From positions 1 to 64,000 of the forward strand of contig UBNV01000010.1 in the NCBI GenBank assembly GCA_900466945.1: 64,000 bases of DNA, given 5' to 3'. A model generated the notes under the pieces. It was given only the letters and a program-made list of their open reading frames with translations, ran no database searches and was not told the DNA's origin. The stretch is from Hyphomicrobiales bacterium (lineage in GTDB: Bacteria; Pseudomonadota; Alphaproteobacteria; Rhizobiales; Rhizobiaceae). Shown here in pieces: positions 8,361 to 17,160 of the stretch (its first letter is position 1; every line of letters starts with the position of its first letter). Position numbers and translations under genes: made by a program.

Positions 8361-9563
8361 ATGTCCTTGACCAATGCATTTTCAACGATCATTCGCCACG
8401 TCCTACGCCGCCGTGCACCTCGCTTTTCCAAGGCCACTGCCGTTTTGAGCGTTGCGGCGCTCTCAGTCGTCTGCGGTGCGGTCAGCCCGCAAGCCACCGA
8501 AATCGGTGAGACTTTCGAAAAGCCCTGCCCATTTGGCGATTGCGCCGCAGGCATCGCCTTCACCTATCTCGGCGAAGCGGTGATCCCGACCGGCCATGTG
8601 GAGGCTGGCGTCGAGTTTGGCGGCATCTCCGGATTGGACTTCGACGAGGCGACCGGTCGCTTCGTCGCACTCAGCGATGATCGCGCCGAAAAAGGCCCTG
8701 CGAGGATCTACGAGCTGGATGTCGGGATCACGGAACTCGGCTTGCAGGATGTCTCTGTTCTGCGCCACACGCCTCTGCTTGATCCAGAAGGAAAACCATT
8801 CGCTCCCCAGTCCGTGGACCCGGAGGCCCTGCGCATCGGGGAAGGCGGTTTTTACTGGACGAGCGAGGGTGGAGGAAAGCAGAACTTGCCGCCCTCCGTT
8901 CATTTGAGCAGTGCGGATGGCCGGCATCTCAAGCAACTGTCCGAACTGGAAGGCTTTGCTCCGGCGGGTGATGGATCTTCGGGTATCCGTGACAATCTCT
9001 CATTCGAATCCTTGGCCAAATTACCGTCCGGCGATGTGCTTGTCGCACTGGAAGCGGCCCTCCAGCAGGACGGCCCGAAGCCCGGGATGTTGCAAGGCAG
9101 TCCGGCCCGGATGGTTCAGTTCGATGCGGAGACAGGTGAGCAAAAGGCCCAGTACGTCTACATGATCTCGCCGATCCCTCAGTCTGGCAACAGCGCTGAA
9201 AAGGCGATGATCGGCCTGTCGGAGATGGTGTCGATTGGAGATGGGCGATTGTTGACAGTGGAGCGGAGCTTCGCGGACGGCGCGGGCAACACGATCAAGA
9301 TATTCATGGTCGATTTGCTCAACGCAACCGATGTTTCCGACATCCCATCTCTCGCCGAGCATGATGGATATCCTTCTCCCGTCTTGAAGACCGAAGTCCT
9401 GGACCTCAACGGAATTGGGCTTGAACCCGACAACATCGAGGCGATGGCGATCGGAAAGGGACGCGACGGAACCGAAGTCCTGCTGCTTGCAGCCGACAAC
9501 AACTTCTCCTCCCGTCAGAAGACACAGTTCTTCGCCTTCAAAATGGTTCGCCGCGGCCAATAG
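8361..9563 (+). CDS. Secreted esterase-like activity of phytase family protein
   Basis: A 400-residue protein of the esterase-like activity of phytase family (PF13449 type). An N-terminal basic region plus hydrophobic segment (residues ~20-45, ATAVLSVAALSVVCGAVSPQA) looks like a signal peptide. The body shows family hallmarks: GGISGLDFDEATGRFVALSDDR near residue 90, DPEALRI, SFESLAKLPSGDVLVALE, and the C-terminal EPDNIEAMAIGKGRDGTEVLLLAADNNFSSRQKTQFFAF. A beta-propeller fold is usual. Members have been tied loosely to phytase or phosphodiesterase activity; the substrate is unproven. It stands between two unrelated hydrolase/sensor genes. Confidence 0.78.
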   Translation: MSLTNAFSTIIRHVLRRRAPRFSKATAVLSVAALSVVCGAVSPQATEIGETFEKPCPFGDCAAGIAFTYLGEAVIPTGHVEAGVEFGGISGLDFDEATGRFVALSDDRAEKGPARIYELDVGITELGLQDVSVLRHTPLLDPEGKPFAPQSVDPEALRIGEGGFYWTSEGGGKQNLPPSVHLSSADGRHLKQLSELEGFAPAGDGSSGIRDNLSFESLAKLPSGDVLVALEAALQQDGPKPGMLQGSPARMVQFDAETGEQKAQYVYMISPIPQSGNSAEKAMIGLSEMVSIGDGRLLTVERSFADGAGNTIKIFMVDLLNATDVSDIPSLAEHDGYPSPVLKTEVLDLNGIGLEPDNIEAMAIGKGRDGTEVLLLAADNNFSSRQKTQFFAFKMVRRGQ

Positions 9564-9678
9564 TTCTGGCGATGGAGCCTCTTCGCGGCCAACAGAATGT
9601 TGGTCGCGGGGTGGGCCATTCCTCCATCAGTTTTCAACGTCAGGCATTTTTGCAGCTCAACATCAGGAGCTTGATTTC

Positions 9679-10521
9679 ATGCTATCCGACAGATTGGCAG
9701 TCCATACGTCTCATGGCGTCATAGCCGTCGAAATCACCGGCGGTGACGGCCCCGAGGTCGTTTTCATTCACGAGAGTTTCGCCTCACGGCAGGCCTTCCA
9801 AAAGCAAACGCGCAACGACACTTTCAAGAATTACCGGATGATCAGTTTCGACCTCCCGGGGCACGGCGAGTCGGGTGATGCGCATGACAAGAGCCGAACC
9901 TACCCATTGCCAGGTCTCGCCGAGGCGGCGATCGAATTGCTCGAACATCTCGATGTCCAGTCGCCTGTCCTCGTCGGCTGGTCGCTGGGTGGGCATATCG
10001 CTATGGAGATGCTGGCGCGTTCCTTTGCGGCGTCAGGTCTCTTCATTACCGGTGCGCCGCCCGTCGGCCCGATGATTGCAGAAGGCTTTCGGGGCGACCT
10101 GCTGGAGGGACTTTCCGGTCGCGGCAAGATGAGCGACGATGAAGCCAATCGTTTTGTTCAGAGTGTATTCGGTGCGGCGGCCCAGCCATTCATGAAGCGA
10201 GCCGCTCAGCGCACCGATGAAGAATTCCGCAGTACGCTCCTTTCGACGCTTCGATTGGAAGAAAAGAGCAATCAGCGTGACGTCGTCAGCCGTACTCAGG
10301 TCAAGACTGCCGTTGTGAACGGGCGGGAAGATTGCGTCGTGGACCTCGATTATATCGACGGGGTGCCCTTTTCGAGACTTTGGCGGGAGACGTGTTTCCG
10401 GATTCCGGGCGCTGGTCACGCCCCGTTTCTCGAAGCGCCGATTGCGTTCAATGCTCTTCTCTCCGCATTTTTGGCAGAGGTGGCTTGGGACGCCCGCCAC
10501 CTCGATCACGCCACTGGCTGA
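9679..10521 (+). CDS. Alpha/beta hydrolase
   Basis: A 280-residue cytoplasmic alpha/beta-hydrolase (no signal peptide). Motifs seen: VVFIHESFASR, where the usual HG of the oxyanion turn is HE; the conserved FDLPGHGESG at 57-66; the nucleophile elbow GWSLGG with Ser102; an acid in NGREDCVVD; and the catalytic His in GAGHAPFLEAP. The start at 9679 has AGGAG nine bases upstream; the open frame runs further 5' but overlaps the preceding gene. The substrate is unknown. The His-Glu in the oxyanion turn is a mild oddity. Confidence 0.8.
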   Translation: MLSDRLAVHTSHGVIAVEITGGDGPEVVFIHESFASRQAFQKQTRNDTFKNYRMISFDLPGHGESGDAHDKSRTYPLPGLAEAAIELLEHLDVQSPVLVGWSLGGHIAMEMLARSFAASGLFITGAPPVGPMIAEGFRGDLLEGLSGRGKMSDDEANRFVQSVFGAAAQPFMKRAAQRTDEEFRSTLLSTLRLEEKSNQRDVVSRTQVKTAVVNGREDCVVDLDYIDGVPFSRLWRETCFRIPGAGHAPFLEAPIAFNALLSAFLAEVAWDARHLDHATG

Positions 10522-10750
10522 ATGATCGACAAGGTTGCCAATGCCGTTTCCACCTTCTCCGTTTCGACGGAGAAAGCGAATGTCCTGTTGTCAGTAGTGG
10601 TCAGCCAGGGCGCGCTGGATCCGAAAAATCATCGTCAGGATCCAGGGGGAGATGGGCGGTTGGAGTTACAAACGCAATCGCATTTGTCCGGCGGGAAATG
10701 TTGCCGCAACGCTGGCGTTGCATCCATCGAATGGTGAACTGGGTGCAATC

Positions 10751-11098
10751 ATGATCGAAGACAAAAACGAAGCAAGTTTACGCAGTGCGGGCCCTGATGA
10801 GGACCCAACTGAGCGCCGTGGCGTCGTCATATCCTTGGCGGCACATCGTCGTTGGCGCTCTCAATGCCCCTCTTCAGACATCGATTTCGACGAGGTTCGT
10901 GAAGCATTGGAGTGGGAGCCGGACTGGGTGCTTGAGGAAGAACTTCCGGAACGTCCTGTAGTGGCGGCCACGCGGGAACCCGGCCTTTGGCTTGCAGTGG
11001 TAGCTGGCCTGTCGGCCTTGATGTCGATGGTTGCGGTCTACTGGGCCTTTGTTACTGCAATCAGGGGGCTGCTCAGCCTTTCTTTCGTTCATTTTTGA
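10751..11098 (+). CDS. Small membrane protein of unknown function
   Basis: A 115-residue product not recognised as any family. Residues 1-75 are acidic and hydrophilic (many Glu/Asp, two Trp in EWEPDWVLEEELPERP). Residues ~80-110 form one hydrophobic helix (LWLAVVAGLSALMSMVAVYWAFVTAI), predicting a single C-terminal membrane anchor. The ribosome site for the ATG at 10751 is weak; a further in-frame ATG at 10652 has a G-rich run directly abutting it. It lies 129 bases before the cytochrome c peroxidase gene, so the two may be co-expressed. Confidence 0.4.
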   Translation: MIEDKNEASLRSAGPDEDPTERRGVVISLAAHRRWRSQCPSSDIDFDEVREALEWEPDWVLEEELPERPVVAATREPGLWLAVVAGLSALMSMVAVYWAFVTAIRGLLSLSFVHF

Positions 11099-11167
11099 AG
11101 CTCCGGGGCGGTGTCGCCCTTCACAATCATCTTCCCCGATTTACTAATCCAATAAATATGCTATTTT

Positions 11168-11181
11168 TGATAAAAATATCA
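11168..11181. promoter_or_regulatory. AT-rich TGATA/TATCA inverted element upstream of the peroxidase/VirA-like genes
   Basis: TGATA-AAAA-TATCA in a strongly AT-rich patch (11150-11190) of otherwise GC-rich DNA, 46 bases before the start codon at 11228. TTGATAAAAA here is also found in the element at 18157-18177. It may be a promoter or regulator site related to those ahead of the P450 operon and the virG-like gene. Confidence 0.35.
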
Positions 11182-11227
11182 TATTTGAAGTTTTGCATGC
11201 TGTGCCATGCATTCGTGGGCAGGTCCG

Positions 11228-12256
11228 ATGAGGCAGACAAAGCGGTATGGACTGATGGTTCAGGTCGGGCTTGCTATTTCGATATCGGCGATCCTTCCAA
11301 ACGAGCCGAGCGCCGCAGCCTCCGACGATGTATTGCAGACATCTGCTGCGCAATCAGCCCTGTCGCCCTTGCCGCCCCCGGTAGTCCTGCCGCCCTCCAA
11401 GGTGATGCTTGGCGAGCGACTGTTTCACGATCCGGTCTTATCTGGGCGGGAGAAGCTTTCCTGCAGCGTCTGTCACGATCTGAAGGCAGGTGGGACCATA
11501 AGACTACCCAGGACCATCGGGTACGACGGTCAAATCCACGCCTTCAACGCGCCCACCATTTTCAATGTCGGCAGCAATTACAGGCTCGGCTGGCGTGGCA
11601 AGTTCACATCGCTGATCGTTCAGAATGAGGCCGTGCTGAACGACCGAGGGTTGATGGCCGCAAACTGGCCGCGGTTGCTGTCGCGCCTGGGTGACGATCC
11701 GGAATATCTTGCATCGTTCCGCAAGGTCTATGGCGCGCCACCGACCCGCGAGACCGTGCTCGATGCGCTGGTCACGTTTCAAATGTCGCTCGCAACTCCA
11801 AACGCACCATTCGATCGCTTTCTTCTCGGCGACAAAGCCGCTCTCAACCCAACCGAAAAGGAAGGTTACCGGCTGTTTATCGATTACGGTTGCGTATCGT
11901 GCCATCAGGGCGCGAACATCGGCGGGAACATGTTTCAGATCTTCGGGGTATTCGCCCAGCCGGGAGCCGCCGAGGTCGCGGTCAACTCTCATCTGGATGA
12001 GCGTCTCCAGGCTTCCGACGGTGACGGTTCCGTATTTCGAGTTCCAAGCCTCAGAAATGTGGAAGTGACGGCGCCCTATTTTCACGATGGCAGTGCCGAG
12101 ACTTTGCAAGAGGCGATTGCCGTCATGGGACGCAGCCAGCTCGGACGCGAGTTGCCCCAGAGCGACATCGACAGCCTCCAAGCCTTTCTGACCAGTTTGA
12201 CCGGGGAATACAATGGGAAGCGTCTTTCGGCGATTGCCGATGAAACGGATCGCTGA
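11228..12256 (+). CDS. Di-haem cytochrome c peroxidase family protein
   Basis: A 342-residue periplasmic protein. A signal peptide occupies residues 1-31 (MVQVGLAISISAILPNEPSAAA). Two c-type haem sites are present: CSVCH (79-83) and CVSCH (222-226). Sequences such as LGERLFHDPVLSGREKLSCSVCH, FNAPTIFNVGSNYRLGWRGK and VTAPYFHDGSAETLQEAI are typical of the CcpA/MauG superfamily. Such enzymes reduce hydrogen peroxide with electrons from cytochromes, or act as oxidases on other substrates. The start at 11228 follows a short purine run; ATG 11207 lacks one. Its 3' end overlaps the start of the VirA-like kinase by 44 bases, so the two are probably translationally coupled. Confidence 0.88.
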   Translation: MRQTKRYGLMVQVGLAISISAILPNEPSAAASDDVLQTSAAQSALSPLPPPVVLPPSKVMLGERLFHDPVLSGREKLSCSVCHDLKAGGTIRLPRTIGYDGQIHAFNAPTIFNVGSNYRLGWRGKFTSLIVQNEAVLNDRGLMAANWPRLLSRLGDDPEYLASFRKVYGAPPTRETVLDALVTFQMSLATPNAPFDRFLLGDKAALNPTEKEGYRLFIDYGCVSCHQGANIGGNMFQIFGVFAQPGAAEVAVNSHLDERLQASDGDGSVFRVPSLRNVEVTAPYFHDGSAETLQEAIAVMGRSQLGRELPQSDIDSLQAFLTSLTGEYNGKRLSAIADETDR

Positions 12257-14771
12257 AATCCTGCCGATAGCAGCTTTGATCGTCTTCGCCGTCGTCGTGG
12301 CGCTCGTTGCGGCGCGCAAGGATCTCGACCGATCAATTCACGAGGCCATCATGATGAATCTGAGGGCCGTCGACGTCAATCATGCTGCTCTCCAGCGTGA
12401 TGTCCTTCGTGCGCGTGCAGGGCTTCTGTCGTCCTATGATGGCCTGGTGACGTCCGTCGTCAGTTTGCGCACTGCCGCCAGCGGCCTGACCGAATTGTTC
12501 GAGGGGCCGCGGTTTGTTGAAGAGACCAAACTCAAAAAGCTTCTAGAAGAACTGAGTGTCGCGATCGACCGCGACGAGCTGCTGGTCGAGAGCTTCAAGA
12601 CGCGGAATGCACTTCTGCAGAACTCGATCGGGGTCTTCGGGCAGACATTGACCTTGCTCCACGAGACCGAGGATCTTGCCGTTGCCAAGGCCCTGACGCG
12701 GGCCAGCGATCTCAGCAACCTGATGATGCGTTTTTCATCGAGCCACGACGACATGCTCAAGAGCCGGATCATGGAAAAACTTGAGCAGCTGGGACGATAC
12801 GACACGCAAGCCAGAAGGCTTGAGGGTTTTGGGACACTGATCGTTCATGCCAAGATGATCCTAGCGGTGCTGCCCCGGGTGGATGCAAAGATTGCGGCGA
12901 TCCAAGCGTCTGTCACGCCGATGCGCGCTGGCGAACTGCAATCGGAGTATCTGACGATTGCGGCTGATGCAGCGTCACTCGCGCATCTCAGTCGAGTTGT
13001 ACTGGGTGTGATTGCAGCCATGCTTTCGATCTATATTTGCGTCCTCATCCACCGCTTGCGCCAGCAAACCGAACGCCTGAAACGCCGCCTGCATTTCGAG
13101 CAGGTGATCGCGGACATGAAGGCCGATCTGGTCGCCTGTGGGCCGGAGAGTTTCCCGACCTTCATGGCGAACGCTCTCCAGACCGTCTCATACTTTTTCG
13201 GTGCCCGTTGCAGCGCCTTCGTCATCTATGATGCCGAGCGTGGAGACACAAAGGAAAGCTATCAGTTCGACGGTGGCGAGTTGCTGATGCAGCGGTTGAT
13301 GGTGTTCGCGAAGGAGCTCTACGACGCCAAGGAGACTGCCCCTGTGCGCGTTGTCGGGCGAGCATCACGATGCCCTGCCATTCGCCGGTGTCTCTTGATG
13401 CATTCGCAGAAAACGTATCCCAGCCTGCTCGTCGGGGCAAATCTGGCCGACCATGACGTCGCCGCACTCGTGTTGCAATTCGATGCCTACCAGTCGAAGG
13501 TTACATTTGACGAAACGCAGCTGCTGCAGTCGACCGTGAAGACGCTCATCGAGTTCGTCGAGGCAGACAAGGGCCGGCAAGAAAAGCAGGGGCTCGAACG
13601 GCGACTGGAGCACGCGCAGCGCCTTGAAGCGGTCGGCACCCTCGCCGGCGGCATCGCACACGAGTTCAACAATGTGCTGGGCGCGATCCAGGGCTATGGC
13701 GAGATGGCGATCCAGCTGCTTCGCAAGCCGACACCCACACGGCATTACGTTGAGGAAATTCTCAAGAGTGGTGCGCGCGCAAAACACATCGTCGATCAGA
13801 TCCTCACCTTCAGTCGGAAACGGGAGCGTATCGTCAAGCCATTCGACGTCAGTGATGCGGTCGCTGACATTCTTCCGCTACTGCAGGTGACGCTCGGCAA
13901 TCACGTGCTCATCGATGCCAGTCTTTGTCGGGATGCGGCCGTCGTGGAAGGCAATCCGGTCGAAGTGCATCAGCTCGCGATGAACTTGTGCAAGAATGCA
14001 AGTCAGGCCTCATCTCGCGGCCAAACGGTGAAGGTCGAGGTGACGACGACCCATGTCCAACGGCGTCGAGTTCTTTCGCATGGTGAAGTGCCGCCCGGGC
14101 CATACGTTCGGCTGGCCATAGGCGATGAGGGGCCGGGTATCGCGCCGCATGTCCTGCCGCATATATTCGAGCCTTTTTTCACCACCAAATCACGCGCGGG
14201 AGGCTCAGGGCTGGGGCTATCTGCGGTCCATGGCATCGTCACCTCGTTGAACGGCGGTATCAATGTGCGCAGTGCGCCGTCGACGGGCACGATGTTTGAA
14301 ATCCTGCTGCCCGCCAGCAATGTCGCACCACTGCCGATCGACAGCTTCTTCAATGAAAGTTCTGTGCCGACAGGTGGGGGCGAGTGCATCATGATCGTCG
14401 AGAACGACAGAACACTCTTGGAACTCTACGAGGAAAAGGTCGCGGCGCTGGGCTACGAGCCGCTCGGATGCGGCACTCTCGGGTGTATGCAGACGTTGCT
14501 CGAAAGCGCGGCTCGGCCGGATATGCTGATCATCAATCGCAAATGCATTGTCACGAATGAAGATCTGGCGGTGGTGCGAAACATGTTCGGGCCCGACAAG
14601 GTTTTGCTTCTGTCGGAGCGGAGCTCCGACCTGCAGTCGGGGCCGCGACTGGGCGCCAGGGTTCTGAGAACTCCCTTCAGTTCGGCAGCTCTAGCGAACG
14701 CCATCTTCGACAATCTCACAAGGCCATCGCCTCAGGTCGTCGAGGCGGTGACTGCCTCGACTGTCGGATAA
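12213..14771 (+). CDS. VirA-like hybrid sensor histidine kinase
   Basis: An 852-residue membrane sensor that parallels Agrobacterium VirA (about 829 residues) end to end. TM1 is near residues 17-34. The helical periplasmic domain carries LQRDVLRARAGLLSSY and RNALLQNSI, and TM2 is near 258-280. A GAF-like linker spans ~300-445. RRLEHAQRLEAVGTLAGGIA then leads to the phospho-acceptor His483 (AHEFNNVLG). The N box (NLCKNASQA), G1 (DEGPGIAP), F (FEPFFTTKS) and G2 (GSGLGLS) boxes follow. A C-terminal receiver (~740-850) has Asn775 where the acceptor Asp should be and Arg for the usual Lys, so it is probably regulatory only. VirA senses plant phenolics, acidity and, via ChvE, sugars; the ligand here is unknown. 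GGGGA six bases upstream supports the start; ATG 12240 is an alternative. A VirG-like regulator lies at 24224. Confidence 0.85.
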   Translation: MGSVFRRLPMKRIAEILPIAALIVFAVVVALVAARKDLDRSIHEAIMMNLRAVDVNHAALQRDVLRARAGLLSSYDGLVTSVVSLRTAASGLTELFEGPRFVEETKLKKLLEELSVAIDRDELLVESFKTRNALLQNSIGVFGQTLTLLHETEDLAVAKALTRASDLSNLMMRFSSSHDDMLKSRIMEKLEQLGRYDTQARRLEGFGTLIVHAKMILAVLPRVDAKIAAIQASVTPMRAGELQSEYLTIAADAASLAHLSRVVLGVIAAMLSIYICVLIHRLRQQTERLKRRLHFEQVIADMKADLVACGPESFPTFMANALQTVSYFFGARCSAFVIYDAERGDTKESYQFDGGELLMQRLMVFAKELYDAKETAPVRVVGRASRCPAIRRCLLMHSQKTYPSLLVGANLADHDVAALVLQFDAYQSKVTFDETQLLQSTVKTLIEFVEADKGRQEKQGLERRLEHAQRLEAVGTLAGGIAHEFNNVLGAIQGYGEMAIQLLRKPTPTRHYVEEILKSGARAKHIVDQILTFSRKRERIVKPFDVSDAVADILPLLQVTLGNHVLIDASLCRDAAVVEGNPVEVHQLAMNLCKNASQASSRGQTVKVEVTTTHVQRRRVLSHGEVPPGPYVRLAIGDEGPGIAPHVLPHIFEPFFTTKSRAGGSGLGLSAVHGIVTSLNGGINVRSAPSTGTMFEILLPASNVAPLPIDSFFNESSVPTGGGECIMIVENDRTLLELYEEKVAALGYEPLGCGTLGCMQTLLESAARPDMLIINRKCIVTNEDLAVVRNMFGPDKVLLLSERSSDLQSGPRLGARVLRTPFSSAALANAIFDNLTRPSPQVVEAVTASTVG

Positions 14772-14853
14772 ATCCATCGAAAGGTGACGGCCGAAACGAA
14801 ATCCGCCGTTGACCTGTCGGCGCCCGACCTCATCTTTGACGCGAAGGTTCGAT

Positions 14854-15198
14854 CTACAGTTGCTGGTCCGCCGATTTCTTCTCAGCCCAGTGCAAGAGGG
14901 AGAATAGGCATGGCTTCAGCGCTCGGCCCCAGCCTGTCAGCCGATACTGGACCCGAATTGCCGACCCCTCCAGGCTGTGACGAGAAATGAGGCCGTCTGC
15001 TTGCAGTTGCTTTAGCTGCTGAGTGAGCATCCTCTTCGAAACATTCGGTATCGAACGGGCGAGTTCCGAAAAACGCATCGGTCCGGATATGCTCAGCTGC
15101 AGAAGGATCGGCAGTTTCCAGCGCCCCTCGAGAACTTTCAAGACGAGGTGCGCTTCGGTGGGGGATGTTTCGAGTGGCAGTCTCACGCGAGTGTTCAT
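14854..15198 (-). CDS. HxlR family transcriptional regulator
   Basis: A 114-residue winged-helix protein of the HxlR type. Typical features are VLKVLEGRWKLPILLQLSISGPMRFSELARSIPNVSKRMLTQQLKQLQADGLI and a C-terminal wing ending in GRALKPCLFSLLHWAEK. HxlR proteins are homodimers; several sense aldehydes, quinones or redox state through cysteines. One Cys is present near residue 98. The start at 15198 has AAGGA seven bases upstream. It lies 58 bases downstream of the BenE-type transporter on the same strand and probably shares its transcript. It converges with the VirA-like gene. Confidence 0.85.
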   Translation of the reverse strand: MNTRVRLPLETSPTEAHLVLKVLEGRWKLPILLQLSISGPMRFSELARSIPNVSKRMLTQQLKQLQADGLISRHSLEGSAIRVQYRLTGWGRALKPCLFSLLHWAEKKSADQQL

Positions 15199-15256
15199 GG
15201 TCTGATCCTTGAAATTCGGTATTTCAGTTTGCCAGCCCGGTCCTTGCCGATTGGGT

Positions 15257-16459
15257 TCAGTTCTGGGATGGAGCGGTCTGGCGTGAAGAGCTCGACGTCT
15301 TTTCGAGGAAGGAGCGGGCTGCGAGTGCCAACAATCCGACGGCAAGTCCCCAAAAGGCCGCTCCGAGGCCGAAGAGCGAGAGCCCCGATCCTGTTGCCAG
15401 GAATGCGAGAACGCCTGCCTCGCGGTCCGTTTTGGACATCAGCAATGTCTCAAGGGCACCGCTGAGGGCCGGGACGAGTGCGAGACCCGTGAGAACGGCA
15501 ATGACTTCGCGTGGCAGGGTCAGAAAGAGTTGAATGAGGATTGGCGAGAACAACGCCATCAGCAAATAGAAGCCGGCATAGACAACAGCGACGATCCAGC
15601 GCTTGCTTCGATCCGGATGCGCTTCCTCGCTTGTGCAGATCGCAGCCGTGATCGCCGCCAGGTTGATCCCGTGGCCGCCGAAGAAGGCAGAGGCGAGAGA
15701 AGCCAGGCCTGTGCCGAGGAAAAGTGTGGCCGGCTTCGCGTCAAAGTCACCGTTCCTGAGAACTGCTAGCCCGGGTAGATTTTGGGAGACGAGGGTGACC
15801 AGGAAAAGCGGAATGCCGACGCTGAGTACCGCTCCCAGATCGAAGGCAGGTGTGGTCGGCCGAAGCATCCCGAAGATCATGTGGACTTCGAATGAATCCA
15901 GCTCGTTCCGGATCAACGTCACCCCGATCCCTGCCATAAGCACGAGAAGAAGAGCGAGCGTCCTTACTCTCTGACGGGCGACGACAAAGACGGCAAGCAG
16001 GATCGCGACCAGCATCGGCTGCATCGAGGCGATCTCGAAGAGCCTGAGGCAGAAGGGCAGAAGCACGCCTGCCAGGACGCCGGAAGCGATTGCCGGTGGG
16101 AAGCGTTCAGCCAGTCTGGACAGCGCAGGGATCAGTGCGAGTGCAATCATCATCGCAGATGTGCTGACGAAGATGCCTATGGCCACGTTCCACTCCAATC
16201 CGGCCGGAGCGGAAGCAAGCAGAGCCGCGCCTGGTGTGGACCAGGCAAGGATGACGGGGATCCGAAGTCGGAACGAGAGCAGAGCACCAGTCACGGCGAT
16301 GCCGATGCAGAGAGCCGTGAGTGCCGATCCGATCGCTTCAGGTCGCGCTCCAAGCGCGTTCATCGCTTCTACCAGGAGCGCTGCCGTGCCAGCATATCCG
16401 ACAACTGAGGCTACAAACGCCGCCGTCCACGCGGATACAGGGATCGTCTTCGCGCCCAT
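15257..16459 (-). CDS. BenE family benzoate/H+ symporter-like transporter
   Basis: A 400-residue inner-membrane protein with about twelve hydrophobic segments. Family signatures near the N-terminus include AAFVASVVGYAGTAALLVEA. PVILAWSTPGAALLA and the central FFGGHGINLAAITAAICTSEEAHPD also match. BenE proteins import benzoate-like aromatic acids by proton symport. No benzoate-degradation enzymes are adjacent, so the exact cargo is open. The neighbours (VirA-like sensor and P450 block) make an aromatic plant compound a reasonable guess. The ATG at 16459 is preceded by GAGGA. It is followed by an HxlR regulator. Confidence 0.87.
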   Translation of the reverse strand: MGAKTIPVSAWTAAFVASVVGYAGTAALLVEAMNALGARPEAIGSALTALCIGIAVTGALLSFRLRIPVILAWSTPGAALLASAPAGLEWNVAIGIFVSTSAMMIALALIPALSRLAERFPPAIASGVLAGVLLPFCLRLFEIASMQPMLVAILLAVFVVARQRVRTLALLLVLMAGIGVTLIRNELDSFEVHMIFGMLRPTTPAFDLGAVLSVGIPLFLVTLVSQNLPGLAVLRNGDFDAKPATLFLGTGLASLASAFFGGHGINLAAITAAICTSEEAHPDRSKRWIVAVVYAGFYLLMALFSPILIQLFLTLPREVIAVLTGLALVPALSGALETLLMSKTDREAGVLAFLATGSGLSLFGLGAAFWGLAVGLLALAARSFLEKTSSSSRQTAPSQN

Positions 16460-16583
16460 GACACATCCTCATTTGTCGTTGATGATTGATATTTCGCATC
16501 GCAGGCTTTCGCCTCACAGTCGGGGTTTGCGTCGTCTCCATGAGGTCCAGCTGCTACGGCAGGGCTCCTCTCTGCGCCTTGCG

Positions 16584-16844
16584 CTAGCATCTGCCTCGAA
16601 GCCGAGTATCCGATTGACGCTGGTAGGCAGCAGGCAGGATGGGCAACCGAACGTCGCGTCCGTACCCAGCTTGGGATCGCGGGGATTGACAAGCCGATCC
16701 CTCGCGTCGAGGCTTCGTGCTCATTCCGATTTCGAACACGCGCTGTTCGTACGCGCCCAAATCCGGTGGCAGGCTCGCATATGCAGTCGTTGCCACACTG
16801 GCAGCCACCAGTGCCGTGATGATCGTGGTTCTCATCAGAGTCAT
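16584..16844 (-). CDS. Small secreted protein, possibly truncated
   Basis: An 86-residue reading frame that begins with a clear signal peptide (MRTTIITALVAASVATTAYA from the second ATG at 16835). This is followed by SLPPDLGAYEQRVFEIGMSTKP, after which composition turns Arg/Gln/Ser-rich, as if the frame had shifted. It lies just downstream of another small exported protein on the same strand, separated by a terminator-like hairpin. Not recognised; the C-terminal half may not be native. Confidence 0.35.
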   Translation of the reverse strand: MTLMRTTIITALVAASVATTAYASLPPDLGAYEQRVFEIGMSTKPRREGSACQSPRSQAGYGRDVRLPILPAAYQRQSDTRLRGRC

Positions 16845-16854
16845 CTCTCGGTTA

Positions 16855-16890
16855 AAGGGGCTGGTTGGACTTTCGCCCAGCCAGCCCCTT
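16855..16890 (-). terminator. Hairpin terminator-like element between small secreted protein genes
   Basis: AAGGGGCTGG.TGG (16855-16868) pairs with CCAGCCAGCCCCTT (16877-16890) with one mismatch and a short loop. Read on the minus strand it follows the stop of the gene at 16912-17160 and ends in CTTTAA. It could terminate or attenuate that transcript. Confidence 0.6.
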
Positions 16891-16911
16891 GTGTGGTCTC
16901 GAAACACCTCG

Positions 16912-17160
16912 TTAAGAGGCGTTGGAGATCGAGCGGTTGACGAGGGTCACCGACTTGTCGGCATTGACCTTGTAGATTTCGCGAACATCGCGGCCGTCAC
17001 CGTTGGCGAAGGTGTGAAAGAACGTCGAGCCGGCCGGGGCCTTTTCGAGCATGACATTGCTGCTGTCATAGGTGATCGAGCCCGGGATCGGCTGGACGGC
17101 GGCGAAGGCAGCCGAACCGGCAGCGAGCGCGAGGAGAGCTGCGGAGATGATGGTCTTCAT
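16912..17160 (-). CDS. Small secreted protein
   Basis: An 82-residue protein with a strong signal peptide (MKTIISAALLALAAGSAAFA). The mature domain is about 60 residues (VQPIPGSITYDSSNVMLEKAPAGSTFFHTFANGDGRDVREIYKV). AAGGA eight bases before the ATG supports the start. Small periplasmic proteins of this layout (DUF680-like) occur in multiple copies in rhizobia, but I cannot assign the family with certainty. No function is known. A hairpin just downstream probably ends the transcript. Confidence 0.65.
   Translation of the reverse strand: MKTIISAALLALAAGSAAFAAVQPIPGSITYDSSNVMLEKAPAGSTFFHTFANGDGRDVREIYKVNADKSVTLVNRSISNAS

Noticed and set aside
10522..10737. Small ORF directly after the alpha/beta hydrolase
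   Set aside because: Starts at the stop codon of the hydrolase but shows no domain and overlaps possible 5' sequence of the next small gene. Not supported.
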